In this document: one piece after another, positions 34,406 to 45,559 of the stretch
Numbering within the stretch: position 1 is the first letter of the stretch
How the letters are laid out: each line of letters begins with the position of its first letter
Source: Odontocerum albicorne
Taxonomy: Eukaryota; Arthropoda; Insecta; Trichoptera; Odontoceridae
Assembly (NCBI GenBank): GCA_949825065.1
Contig: OX463849.1
Coordinates: 41,351,234-41,415,233, forward strand
Reading direction: 5' to 3'
Length of the DNA stretch: 64,000 nucleotides
Made by a program: the position numbers and the translations under genes
Notes under the pieces: generated by a model
Told to the model about the DNA's origin: nothing
What the model saw: the letters and a program-made list of their open reading frames with translations, nothing else
Databases searched by the model: none

Positions 34406-34660
34406 ATTCCAATGCGCTCCGATCGTCTCAATTCGGAGTGCCATCGGATTCAGTACAGTGGTGTGGCCGGACAATTTGCTGGTGTACAACGGCTCACTAA
34501 CTTTAAAAGGAAAAACACAACTTCGCTTTCCAACTGAATTGACGTTGGAATTGCGAAGGGATCCTCGACTTCGATATCCAGCTATGACGAGTCCAATTTT
34601 GGATTTATTGTATAAATCTTTATCCAACAATGCCGAACAGTAAATAGGTTGTTCCACAAT
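34406..34660. other. Unassigned segment with long frames on both strands
   Basis: After SINE-A the sequence is less AT-rich, and frames stay open on both strands (plus to 34643; minus 34391-34657, 88 codons). I recognise no domain. It could be a fragment of an unknown transposon ORF. Which strand is real, if either, cannot be decided here. Confidence 0.3.
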
Positions 34661-35057
34661 AAATACTACTTATTAAACTGTAGATGAGAAAGTAACAATG
34701 ATAAATTGATAATCGAATTGACTCTTACAAGTAAAACAGATCTTAAAATTAAATTTTGATTTAAAAAATTTTTTGAACTAAATTGACACACGTACCAATT
34801 CGGATGCCAATGAGTTAAAACGGGTTTATTATTAGTGAGCAAAACGGTTTTATGGGCAAAAGATTCATTGTTTTCTGCTACGTGCAACATATTTATAATA
34901 AATACTTCACAATAACTACTATCTGATCGGACGGGGATGCCTGATATTAATTCAAGGAGTGAGTCTTAAGGCGGACAAATGCAAATATTGTGCGCATATG
35001 CACTACAAAGTAATTAATCCAAACAAAACATTCCGCTATTAATAAACAACTGTAATC
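34661..35057. other. AT-rich spacer
   Basis: Nothing recognised. Confidence 0.45.
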
Positions 35058-35468
35058 AAAATATATTACTGTGATACATACATATTCCACGTTTTACAAA
35101 ATATATTACTGTGATACATATTCCACGTTTTACAAAATATATTACTGTGATACATATTCCACGTTTTACGAAATATATTACTATGATACATATTCCACGT
35201 TTTACAAAATATATTACTGTGATACATATTCCACGTTTTACAAAATATATTACTGTGATACATATTCCACGTTTTACAAAATATATTACTGTGATACATA
35301 TTCCACGTTTTACAAAATATATTACTGTGATACATATTCCACGTTTTACAAAATATATTACTGTGATACATATTCCACGTTTTACAAAATATATTACTGT
35401 GATACTCGTACATATTCCACGTTTTACAAAATATATTACTATGATACATATTCCACGTTTTACAAAAT
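35058..35468. repeat. 36-bp minisatellite, eleven to twelve units
   Basis: The unit is atattccacgttttacaaaa followed by tatattactgtgatac. Because 36 is a multiple of three, four overlapping frames stay open across the array on both strands (up to 176 codons). One unit has a 6-base insertion (ctcgta near 35405). Confidence 0.96.
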
Positions 35469-35492
35469 CATTTTTTATATAAGTGACTAAGA

Positions 35493-35590
35493 ATTGTATT
35501 TGATTACACTTTTGCTGTGTACGGTACAGGCTGGTTGGCTTATTGCCATATTGCAATATTTTCCAACCATACAGAAAGATGTTCAATAGG
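35493..35590 (-). repeat. SINE-B copy 7 (3' part only)
   Basis: It contains gattacacttttgctgtgta, ggctggttggcttattgcca and tattttccaaccatacagaa, the reverse of the SINE-B tail. Confidence 0.7.
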
Positions 35591-35592
35591 CA

Positions 35593-36180
35593 TTGAGTGG
35601 AAACCTAGGTGTCATATGGGTGAATAATGAAAGATTGGAGCAAGTTAAAGAATTCTTATATTTGAGTAGTATTTTCTTAGATTATGGAAGAATTAAGAGT
35701 GTAATCAGACGGTGTGTAGGGATAGGAAACAAAGTCAATAGGATACTTAACATATGTTATATACTCGAACCGGACAGTATCGAAATCTGCTAAGATCATA
35801 GTCCACAATAATATGCTGTGCTGTAGAAAAATGAAGTGATATGGGGTTACTGTGAACTTAAAGCTGATCTGTTAAGATGGAGAAGAGCACGCTGAGATGG
35901 TTTGGCATGCGTAAAAAAGGAACGAAGAAAGACATACAGTGCAAATGTGAGTGAGATGCGTGTGAGAAGAAGACAAATCGTTGAATTTGTATTAGAGGTG
36001 TGTGAATGTAGGTTTGGCTAAACATATGTGTTAAGATAGGAAACTCTGGCGCTCTGTCTTCTCTACCTACTCTAAATAGAGAAATGACGTGATGGTTTGA
36101 AGGTTTTATGAGAAGAGTTGGCTTATCGAGATAAGTGGAGGTCAGCGGTCTCGACCCTACAACTCCGACTCTAAAGAAGA
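35593..36180 (+). mobile_element. LINE-E relic, from the YLGS block to the ORF end
   Basis: Plus-strand frames give ERLEQVKEFLYLSSIF, RRCVGIGNKVNRILN, IIVHNNMLC, then LLRWRRAR.DGL, SANVSEMRVRRR and AYRDKWRSAVS. This order matches the region after the palm of a non-LTR reverse transcriptase (QV.EF.YLGS; RR..AGNKVN; a W.GH-like block; a final DR.KWR block). Stops and frameshifts are frequent. It begins within a few bases of SINE-B sequence. Confidence 0.72.
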
Positions 36181-36282
36181 ATGGTACGACAATCATAATG
36201 ATAATTTCTATATAATATGTGTGCAAATTATACACGTTACTACGCAACTAAAAAAATCATCGCTTATTTCAATTAAGAGATA

Positions 36283-36724
36283 AAGAGCAAAGAAAGCTCA
36301 TAAAGCCTCGCCTCACCGAGCTGCGTCTTTGCGCCTTCTTCGCCGTCCTCTCCAGCATCGTCACCTCATCTCTACCGTCTTCACCATCGTCGCTACACTG
36401 AGGCCCCCGGAACGAGCAGGAGGACGCCTAACCTGAACTGCGCCACCAGGGCCGCTGACATGAGCGTTCGAATGCCTTTGAAGATAGTCACCATGCCCAA
36501 TTATGGTCGATTCAAATGTAAAACAAAAGCTCATCGAGCCTAAAAAATCCCCATAAATTAACACACAAATACTTAATGTAAGTATACACATATAAATAAC
36601 ACAATCACACATATGACACAACAGTGGAAAAGGTATTCCCTCAAATCACTGACAAAAAATCTACGGTGCAGTAAAAATGCGCATGTATTAAAAATTTAAT
36701 AAAAGTCAAAGAACTCGTACAGTC
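36283..36724 (-). repeat. Repeat F copy 1 (about 450 bp)
   Basis: It aligns in reverse complement with 55737-56213 over most of its length. Shared words include ggcgcagttcaggttaggcg, gacgatgctggagaagacgg and catatgtgtgattgtgttat (minus-strand sense). It contains no RT-like motif. It has the look of a transposon end or leader of unknown class. The G-rich half and AT-rich half are joined by ttatttttaggctcgatgag, which resembles a splice acceptor. Confidence 0.7.
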
Positions 36725-37095
36725 AGTCAGTCAGCTTATTTCAATTGAATACAGAATATCTCCCAATCGATTCGTTACAATTACGCGTAATTGTTTCTTT
36801 TTTATCTCCTCTGTCCTGGATTCTGCACAGCGGTCCATGACAATGAGCCGTAGCGTCTCGACCCGCCGCCCATAAATCTCTTATCGGCCTTTCAGTGCTG
36901 CGATAATTATTATTTCAGAGCGCCCGCCCGCGGCACGGCCTGCCAGCCTTGTCCATTATGACATTCAGCCACAATGAGCGTTTATATAATTCTTTATATC
37001 GGATATTCGCACTTCAATTGTGTTAACTTGCCCCGAGGTACCCGTGATTCCACTGTGCGTTCGGCAGTGGTGCAACTCACCATTGGAGATAATAA
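36725..37095. promoter_or_regulatory. Candidate cis-regulatory island (unique, higher GC)
   Basis: This is the most gene-regulatory-looking patch in the window. It has a homeodomain-type palindrome aattacgcgtaatt (36779-36792), cccataaatc (Caudal/AbdB-like), two acaatgagc words (Sox-like, near 36841 and 36972), gtccattatgacattc, and a GC-rich segment cgcccgcccgcggcacggcc. There is no long frame and no second copy. The motif matches are by eye and are common by chance. The evidence is the clustering and the contrast with the flanks. Confidence 0.35.
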
Positions 37096-37147
37096 GTCGA
37101 AATCGTAACATCAATTTAACCAAAGTTTTTCACCATAAAACTTAAAC

Positions 37148-37268
37148 TATGACCGAAAAGCGAAAGACGGAAAAATGCCCGTGTTATTCGAGGGGAGTAA
37201 CATAACGCGAAGTTCGAACCATCGACTTACCGCACAGAAGTCCAACGCGTTACCGTGCGACCGTGGAC
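37148..37268 (-). repeat. SINE-A copy 3
   Basis: Its minus strand reads gcacggtaacgcgttggact (A box side), gatggttcgaacttcgcgtt (B box) and ctcccctcgaataacac. Confidence 0.8.
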
Positions 37269-37289
37269 ATCATTCATTCATATGTCAAT

Positions 37290-37650
37290 TCAAACGTTAA
37301 AGTCTGTCGTCCAGAGACACTTTTAGCATCTCTCTATTTTGTTTTCCCCTCGTTTATGAAGGACCTCGTAGTCTAGTTGTGAGTCTCCTATTGTTTCCTC
37401 TCCTAGAAATTGTACCCAATCTAGCTGTATACTTTTTCTGCAGTTCTCCTTCATATGCTTCCTCCAGCTCTTTCTCTGTTTTCTAACTTAATACTGGCAA
37501 TCTGTTTCGTCCAAGACATTTTTAGTAGTTTTAGTGATGGTACTTACATGTCCAACGAGCGCAACCAAGATCTATAATGTGAGACACTAAAACGATTCAA
37601 TTCTGAGTTCCTCTTCGTTACGTTATTTCTGATTTGGTCTCTCAAGAATT
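37290..37650 (-). mobile_element. Probable RTE-like LINE relic
   Basis: The minus strand yields broken pieces such as RNEELRI, LVGHVS, CLGRNRL and KSWRKHMKENC. Their order resembles the W.GHV / R..R segments of an RTE-type ORF end. Very degraded, so this is a weak call. Confidence 0.4.
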
Positions 37651-37670
37651 TTCTCACAAATATTCTAAGG

Positions 37671-38512
37671 CAGGAGTCTCCAAACTACGGCCCGCAGGCC
37701 AACACCAGCCCGCAAGCACCACCAATCCGGCCCGCGGCAGCGGGCCGGATATGCCCGGTATGCAGCACGTCATAGTTTATTTTGATTACATTACAAAATT
37801 TACAATGTAAGTAAATCATACAAAATAATAATCAGATGTTTTTATTTAACCACCAATTAAGAAACACAATAACTGACATACGTAATAAAATTGAACATTT
37901 TAACTGTAATTAATGATATGAGATTTATCCTAAAAACTTACAATAAGTGACGTGCATATGTTAGGTAATTCACATAATGAAATTAAACATTATAATTATA
38001 ATTAATGAGATTTATGTAGCTGTAACTTTTAAGGGACAATTGTTTGCAGTTGTGGATCAAGTTTACTAGTGAAAATTATCAGCAGCGACTTCAAATGCTC
38101 ATCAGTTAATTTGGATCTGTAAATATTTTTTGTATATTTCATTTTAGATAATGTTTTTTCACACAGATAAGTAGTGCCGTAAGCGAATAAAAAGTCACCA
38201 GCTAATTTATGCAAATGATCAAACTGTGTGAGTGGAAGACTCATAAAATTCCAGCAATGATGACTTTAAATATTTTTCTTTAAAAATATCGCTACACCAA
38301 CCGTAAGTACCAACCGAAATTGTGAACGGAGCGGAGTCCACCCCCGAACCCTGCGCCATAGACATCTCACTCGCCGGCTAGTCCCAATACGAAAATTTGC
38401 GCGTAATTCAAAACTACAGTATGTTAGTATAATGAGCTAGCTAAGTCTTGACCCTTGGGACTTAGTGGAGGAGTCAGTGTGGCCCTTAGGCTAAAAAGTT
38501 TGGAGACTCCTG
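37671..38512 (-). mobile_element. Internally deleted hAT element with C-terminal dimerisation domain
   Basis: Terminal inverted repeats caggagtctccaaact (left) and its exact complement (right) are flanked by 8-base sequences ttctaagg and ctctaaag that match at six of eight positions, as expected for an aged hAT target duplication. The minus frame at 38029-38244 encodes TTYLCEKTLSKMKYTKN followed by YRSKLTDEHLKSLL, which is the hAT C-terminal dimerisation domain. The catalytic core is missing: the element is 842 bp, whereas an intact one is usually 2.5-5 kb. Subterminal sequence is GC-rich (cggcccgcgg repeats). Confidence 0.9.
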
Positions 38513-39460
38513 CTCTAAAGCATCTCATTCCCGTATTCATAAGTTTCTACGTTCACCATAGCACCACAGAGACTCATTGCCAAATAAATTCGAAAAATAA
38601 AATATTTACTTTTATGAAAATTTTAATTGGTTTTTAATCACTCACATGAAAAAAACAAAGCCCATCACACAGTTGAGTTGAGAAATCCTAAATAACTGAT
38701 TAAATTACTAAGCTTTATTGAACCCTTTTGTTTACAACCGATCTATGTGGATCCCCTAAGTTCACAACATGTCCTTATTTCAAAACCTCTCAATCTTTTT
38801 TATTGGTTATAAAGCAAATTGAAACTCAGGCTATCAACGAGCTTTATACTCGTATTGACATTTGGGTGGATGATCTATCAAAGACCATTTTCTTTTACAA
38901 TAAGATTATGCGATTTTGAAAAGAATTGTCCAAGTTGTGTGACTCAAAATTTCGTAAAAAATATCCGAAGCTAAATTATTCATTGATACGTTTTATATTG
39001 CTGCGTTACTGGCATTCAGGGTGCTCTTACGTATATGTTATTGTTGTTATAACCGGAGTAATATCTTGAACTTTAGGACTAGTTCAAACCACACTTCTTA
39101 CTGAAAACCATTTTTGTTTTTTTTTTGTGAAGCTTTCTTTGAAGAGAACAATCGATGCACTGTGATACTTTTCAAATCGTAGAAATCTTTTATCTCGAAC
39201 TTTTAAAATATCGCCTTAACACGTTCACATCTGACCTTATTTTTATAAAGTAATCTATAATACTAACATTTGCCAAGGACTATACCTATACACAAATGTA
39301 TAACTTTTCTAATTATAAGCAAACTTAATTTATAACTTATTTAATTATGAGCTTCGGATAACTATAAGCTAACTTAATTTTTATTATCTATAATATAACT
39401 ATAAGCTAACTTAATTTTTATTTCCTACATGTATAATATTTCTTTTCATAGAAATATTAG
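38513..39460. other. AT-rich intergenic stretch with short direct repeats
   Basis: At about 39320-39420 the words aactataagctaacttaatt recur two to three times. No coding signal. The 63-codon frame at 38728-38919 is unrecognised. Confidence 0.45.
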
Positions 39461-40647
39461 GTGTTAACATAAGTTGTGTCCGTTTTTAATTCCAATTTAA
39501 AAATGAGCACCAAAAGTAAAACAAAATGGTAAAGGTTATACGTCATTCGAAAGAAAATATTATGCTCTACAAGATATTGTGTTTGCTTTTACGTTACATA
39601 TATTATTTTATTTGATAACAAGCCTTCAAAATGGAATGTCAAGTAGACGAAAGTGAGCATTTTCGACACCTCCTTCTGTTCGCGTTCAATCGAGGGAATA
39701 AAGCTGCCAAAGCTGCTCGCGATATTTGCGAAGTGTATGGTGAAGATGCTATGAATGAAAAGACAGCGTCGTCGATGGTTTTTACGTTTCAAAGACGGCA
39801 ATTTTGACCTGAAAGACATGAAGCATTCCGGACGACCAGTGGATTTCTAAGAGGACCGCTTAAACCATATTACTCATGAAGATCCCCTTCAAACATTTTT
39901 TATCACCATTTTTTTTTCATCACTAGTAATGATGCGGTAAAGGAACCTTTGCTTGTGGCCATGTGTAGCTCGATGACGCGCGAGCAAACCAGCAGAAATT
40001 GTCGAACGTTGATTTTTGTTGTTTTCACTCAAAACATGTGGAACCTAAACGCCGAACTTCTGGACTTTTCCCATTGATTTAATGGGAAAAGTCCAGAAGT
40101 TCGTGACGAATACAGTCATGTGACTACAATTCATCTGCTCAGCCAATTCTACGGTGGTTTGAAGGGGATCTTCATGAATAATATGGTTTAAGCAGTCCTC
40201 ATCGAAGTCCACTGTTCGTCCGGAACGCTACATGTCTTTCAGGTCGAAATTACCGTCTTTGAGACGCAAAAACCATCGATGAGCTGTCCTTTAAATTCAT
40301 AACATCTTCACCGTACACTTCGCAAATATCGCGAGCAACTTTGGAAGCTTTATTTCCTCGATTGAACGCGAACAGAAGGAGGTGTCGAAAATGCTTACTT
40401 TCGTCTACTTGACATTCCATTTTGAAAGCTTGTAATCAAATAAAATAATATATGTAACGTAAAAGCAAACATAATATCTTTTAGAGCAGAAAATTTTCTT
40501 TCCAATGACGTATAACCTTTACCAACACAATATCTTGTAGAACAGAATTTTTTTTTCGAATGACGTATATATAACCTTTACCATTTTGTTTTACTTATGG
40601 TGCTCATTTTTAAATTTAAAAAAAACGGACACAACTTATGTTAACAC
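39461..40647. mobile_element. Mariner in inverted-dimer form (head-to-head transposase fragments)
   Basis: Both ends carry the same terminal sequence gtgttaacataagttgtgtc, inverted. The left arm has the transposase N-terminus on the plus strand from ATG 39631 (HFRHLLLFAFNRGNKAAKAA, then an HTH and SGRPV). The right arm has the same N-terminus on the minus strand from about 40422, and continues further through VPHVLSENNKNQ to ITSDEKKW, where the first catalytic Asp lies. Neither arm includes the second and third Asp. The centre has an extra perfect hairpin (arms 40054-40075 and 40081-40102). Confidence 0.9.
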
Positions 40648-41537
40648 TCAATAGTTGACACCTACGTACTAACGTATAACTAGGTGACGACTCTTACTGG
40701 TTATTATTTTATAATTTATTTTTATGCAAACATACATGGCCACTCGTTCAAGCTACTAATAGTAACGAAGTACCCCATGGCCAAAATTGTCTGTATTTGT
40801 GGGTTATTCTATGTACACTTATAATGTATGTATAATGATATTTGTACTTATTCATGTATTATTTTTCAATGAAAATTTTACATACTGCTATTTACTAAAT
40901 TAATTACTGACAACGCGAGCTTGTATGTGCAAAATGAATACGGTTGTATAGACACGGCTGTCAATTTTATCGGGAGTTATTACGTCAAAAGTTAAAGCGC
41001 GCGAGAATGAGTGTTTCGGTGGGTAGGTGAAATTAAGTTAAGTTATTGCTGATAGAAAATAAAAGTACTATCATGTTTCTAATTTTCACTGTTTTTTTTA
41101 ATTGAAAAAATCGTGAAATTACCCTATTACGTATATATGATAATGTACACGTATGGCAGCGAAAAATACATCTACTTCCCGGTGTGGCCTGGGCTATACT
41201 GGTTCATGCAAGTCACTGTAACTCGCCACGCTATATCGTGTGGGTGGCCTCTAGTATGCGCCTTACACTATGCTATATCGAGTGGTTGGCAGTGGACGTA
41301 TTGAGAGTTTATTATTTATGAGATTGTAAAAGGCAACTTATGAGAGATGCAAAAGCGTCTGAAAGTGATATTAAAACTGGCGTGTCAATAATGCTGAACA
41401 TGTCTACTGTTGTAGAGACTATTGGCACTTATAATGCTGCTTCTGATATTTAAAAGGATATTAACATTATTACCAACTAATAATGATGTAAAAGGCAAAG
41501 TATCATAGTCATATTTAAGAAACCCTCAAGGAATTTC
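40648..41537. other. Intergenic, unassigned
   Basis: A short repeated word gctatatcg(t/a)gtggttggc occurs twice near 41228-41295. The 63-codon frame around it has no domain. Confidence 0.4.
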
Positions 41538-41718
41538 AACATGTTTACCATTTGTTGTGAAATTTGAAAATGTTTGCCATTTGTTGTGAAATTTGAAAAT
41601 GTTTGCCATTTGTTGTGAAATTTGAAAATGTTTGCCATTTGTTGTGAAATTTGAAAATATTTGCCATTTATTGTGAAATTTGAAAATGTTTGCCATTTGT
41701 CGTGAAATTTGAAAATGT
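41538..41718. repeat. 29-bp minisatellite, about six units
   Basis: The unit is ttgttgtgaaatttgaaaat followed by gtttgccat. Three units make 87 bases, so frames stay open on the minus strand with a 29-residue period. Confidence 0.93.
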
Positions 41719-43060
41719 AATGCAATGTAAAACTTCCACGCATGAGAATTTTTGTGAATTTTGACACAGCGGACAAAATGAATAAATTTTTTATCTTTCA
41801 CTGACGAATAACTACGAGTATATATTTTTTTCTTTATATATTTTTTATTTCTTTCTTTCACTTCGTCAACAACATTTTAGACGACTTATTCTACGATTTG
41901 CACCACCACATCATCAATATCACGTTATGCCTCAATTGGGGTAAATAGAGACAACAGTTCTCCACATTTTTTTTCCTGGTACATGTCTTTGACTTCCGCT
42001 ATGTCCGCACATTCCATGATGTATACTCTCCTATTGGTTAGGCTTTTTGCTCTTTCCTCTTTCAAAATTTGATTCATTAGGTCGTGTCACGTTTTTCTAG
42101 CAATTTGAACCACGAATACTATATTATAAACAGGAATGATTTAAAACATTTATGCGTCCTAAATATTAGCATCTAATTTTAATAATTCAAATACCAGTTA
42201 GTACTAGTTATAAGCCAAAGAAAATATATGACATATTTTATTTTCTGATATAACGAAATATTTCAATGAATCACCTTTTAAGTAAGTTTTTTTTATACTT
42301 ATAATGTGTGCAATGAACATTTATTCAAATGAAAATATAGCCGATATTGTAAATCTTTGTTGATTTTAATCTAATTCGCGCTCAAGTCCTTAAAATTTAT
42401 GTTTATTATTTCAGTTATTTCCACCGTTTATTGCGAAGGCAATATTATTAACTAAGAAGGCAATATTAATGGTAAGTATGATATTTGCCACGAATGATAA
42501 AACGTCCTATCTGCCTCCACGCACACAAACCATTTGCAAAGCGGACACTGCTTAATAGTTAGAGCATTTTGACATTAATTCCTTATCTTCTCACGTGCCA
42601 TACTTTTCCTCAATGAGTAACACTGCTCCAAATTGCTGAAATATGCTACATTAAACCAACTTTAACAATTTAACGCGTAATAATTTTGTTCAAACGATGT
42701 CCAGTTCGTGATATTTCAAACATTAACTGTTCTCAATAATATATGTTTTTTTTTATTTCTTCCCTAAATTAATTAAATACTTATTTTTTGCCCTAAACTA
42801 ATTAGAAGAAAAATATTTGACCTTATTTAAGATTGTCACTTCGGATTTCAATAGTCTGGAACATGCAACATGATACGTATAACCAGTGAAATTGTTGCAA
42901 TTAATCATTTGAATTGCCCAAGTTGTCCACTCTTGCATAACAAGAATGCACAGCTTGGGCAATCAATATCGACATTGTATGGATTTCCATAACTTTGACT
43001 ATAGGAGTAAAGTGAGGAAATTTTCTTGCCGGGATGAGTTTATTAAATAGTATTTAGAGG
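41719..43060. other. AT-rich intergenic with one hairpin
   Basis: An imperfect hairpin lies at 42912-42962 (ttgcccaag...cttgggcaa with cactcttgc/caagaatg inside). A less AT-rich patch lies at 42520-42660. Nothing coding. Confidence 0.45.
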
Positions 43061-43228
43061 TGCATGGCCGCACGGTAACGCATTGGACTTACGTGCGGAA
43101 GGTCGTCGGTTTGAACCCCGCGCTGTCCTACTCCCCTCGAACGACACATACACTTTTTTCGCCTAGTGTACGAGGGTATAAAGATATATATGGCTTCGGT
43201 CATATCTATTCTTTAAAAAAAAAGTATG
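43061..43228 (+). repeat. SINE-A copy 4 (best head)
   Basis: The head tgcatggccgcacggtaacg is followed by gtcggtttgaaccccgcgct (B box). Then comes ctcccctcgaacgacacata, ggcttcggtcatat and a terminal A-run. Confidence 0.82.
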
Positions 43229-43439
43229 CACTATTATTTTCTTCTACAGTGGTTTTAAAATATTGTTATGAACTATTCTTAGCAGATTTTGATTCTGTCC
43301 GATTCGCGAATGTATATTGTGTCCTATTGGCTGAATGATTATAACGCATTCTTAAAACTGCAAAGAGCAGCTACCAAGAATGAAATATTTAGATGGGCTC
43401 CATGTAGAAATAAAGTATAAATTCAAGAAATTCAGGAAA
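43229..43439. other. Spacer
   Basis: The segment at 43279-43325 resembles 20874-20920 (cttagcagattttgattctg). Otherwise unassigned. Confidence 0.4.
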
Positions 43440-43775
43440 AATCTAATGAATACAATGAAAAATAGATAAAGCCGAAAAACACGAGTCAAGGACGTCATAA
43501 AACACTAAAGGCAACGAAAATTTATCTAGCAAATCCAAGCAAATTAATCTAGAAAATTCATTGTTTATCATATTTGCTCGGTCTCGATCAATGGCCTGTA
43601 TCAATTGTATGTATTCAACTCTCTCTTCCACCTTCTTCGGCGCTTGTAATACAAGTTTCTTTTACCTGGTCAATCCATCTCATGGGTATTCGTCCTCTAC
43701 TTCAGTAACTAGCATACTACCACGAACCATCAGCTTTTCAATCATGTGTCCTTCTATTCCTTAAGTCCGTTTATC
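43440..43775 (-). mobile_element. RTE-like LINE relic
   Basis: The minus strand reads IEKLMVRGSMLVTEVED, WDGLTR, QAPKKVEERVEYIQLIQA and IDRDRANM. This resembles the closing part of an RTE-type ORF (RRLVV.G...W.DQ... A....DR..W). Stops interrupt it. Confidence 0.5.
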
Positions 43776-45559
43776 TAATAGCGGCTTACGCATTATAAAT
43801 TCTCCATACTCATTGATAAATTGTGGAGATAACATACATATATATCGTATACCTCGGCCTCATAATTTTTTTCTTGTAACCCCAATAAAACGTAGAATTT
43901 TACTTATGGGATTTATTGAGGAACTGCTCGTATGTGAATCTGCTTACAGGGTACTAGGGTTTGTTATATAAGTCATTTGGGGGAGGGGGGTAAAGTTTTC
44001 TATTCCTGACAACTATTCGAGGTACAGAAATATTGACCTATTTAAACAACTAAGAAGTAGAACTTGCCTACCATGTGCTCTACCACTGTATCATGACCTG
44101 TGCCTTTTAAATAAAGCTGCGGATAATAAATCTTCAACATTTCCGATAGTATTTTTAAAGAAATCATTTTGAGCTTTCTTAGCAATGGAAGTTGTTGTTT
44201 TGACCGAACAATTTTTTTGTGTCTACTAACTTTTATATTTATGCTGCTGTATTTTATGTCAGTTAAAGCTTTGTTCTTTTTTTTTTCTTTTTTTTCTTGT
44301 TGCTGTGTATAATTTATCTGAAGCTTTGCATGTAATTGGAATGAAAGAAAATGTAAATGAAAGCTTTATATAAATAAGTAATATTCAAGTTAGCACTAAG
44401 AATATTTTTTTCATCCAGCTTAGTCAAAATGTTTAGTTGTTAAATTTAATCTCGCTATGATATATGGTTTGTTATCAATCTTTAACATCAATTGATTACG
44501 TCTGAACTTTTACGCTTTAATCAGAAGCATTTTAGAATGATGAAATTTGATCTTTATATTTACAAGTTCAATATGATTTTGTCTGCTCAACTTCTAACTT
44601 TGGTTCACATCTGCTTAGTTATATCCAAACGAGCTTTCATTAATCGGAGACTTCTCAGTGGGACGGTTGGCATATGACCTTTCGCATAACTGAACCGCGG
44701 GATTGCGCAACTCGCGTAATGGACGCAGATGTGACGTCACATAATTGGAACGAGAGATAGATAGAAGTCATTAAAATGTGTATCAGATATTACGTGACCA
44801 TAATTGTAATTTGGAATTTGTCTAAATGGATTATATCTTTGTATTTCCAGGTGAACTTTGGGTACTTAAATGACATAATGAAAATATGGTAATGTGATTT
44901 GCTAAGTGCTATGAGAAATGTAGGGCTTATTAGTATATTACCACTTACGATTGGACTGTTGTGTTCAGTACAACTGGTTTCAAATCGATGACATGCTTGG
45001 CCTCTTGGATAACGTTAATGTTCCGCCTGGAAGTTTGGGTAACGATTTTCCATTGTGACTAAATAAAAATTTCCAAGTCTGTTTTTTAATCAGGCTTTGA
45101 ACAAAATTTTTGCCTAGTTGGTAGAACTTTGTTCAACTGGGGAGTTTTGAGTACGATTGAATAGAATCTAAAAACCTTCTAAAATAATTATGGTATGTTG
45201 AATTAAATTGACGAATGTTTATAAGTATACCATGTTGCATTGTTTACAAGTGTAATAGTTCTGACTTTATTTAGTTGTTTAATTGAATCAGCCGTTTAAT
45301 ACACTTATCGTACAAATAACGATTATAAACGTCAATAATACGAGAACTTTAATCGCGTGATTGAATAACAAATTGAGTAAAAATTAGGGATGTAAGCGAT
45401 GTGTCAGGTTAGAATTCATGTGTGTAATTAACTGCATCAAAACATTTTTTTAATTTTTCTCAAAAAAATGTGGATTTTAGATATATTTTTCAAGATTAAG
45501 TTTTCGATAAAGAATATCCAAATATAACTTAGCAATACAATTAAAAACAAATATATATA
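43776..45559. other. AT-rich intergenic stretch
   Basis: A less AT-rich patch at 44640-44760 contains a CRE-like palindrome gtgacgtcac (44730-44739) and gaaccgcgggattgcgcaac. A tRNA-like relic may lie near 44995-45050. No coding frame is supported. Confidence 0.35.

Noticed and set aside
35056..35586. 176-codon minus-strand frame and three other frames over the 36-bp array
   Set aside because: They run through a tandem repeat whose unit is a multiple of three, and open frames on both strands follow from the repeat.
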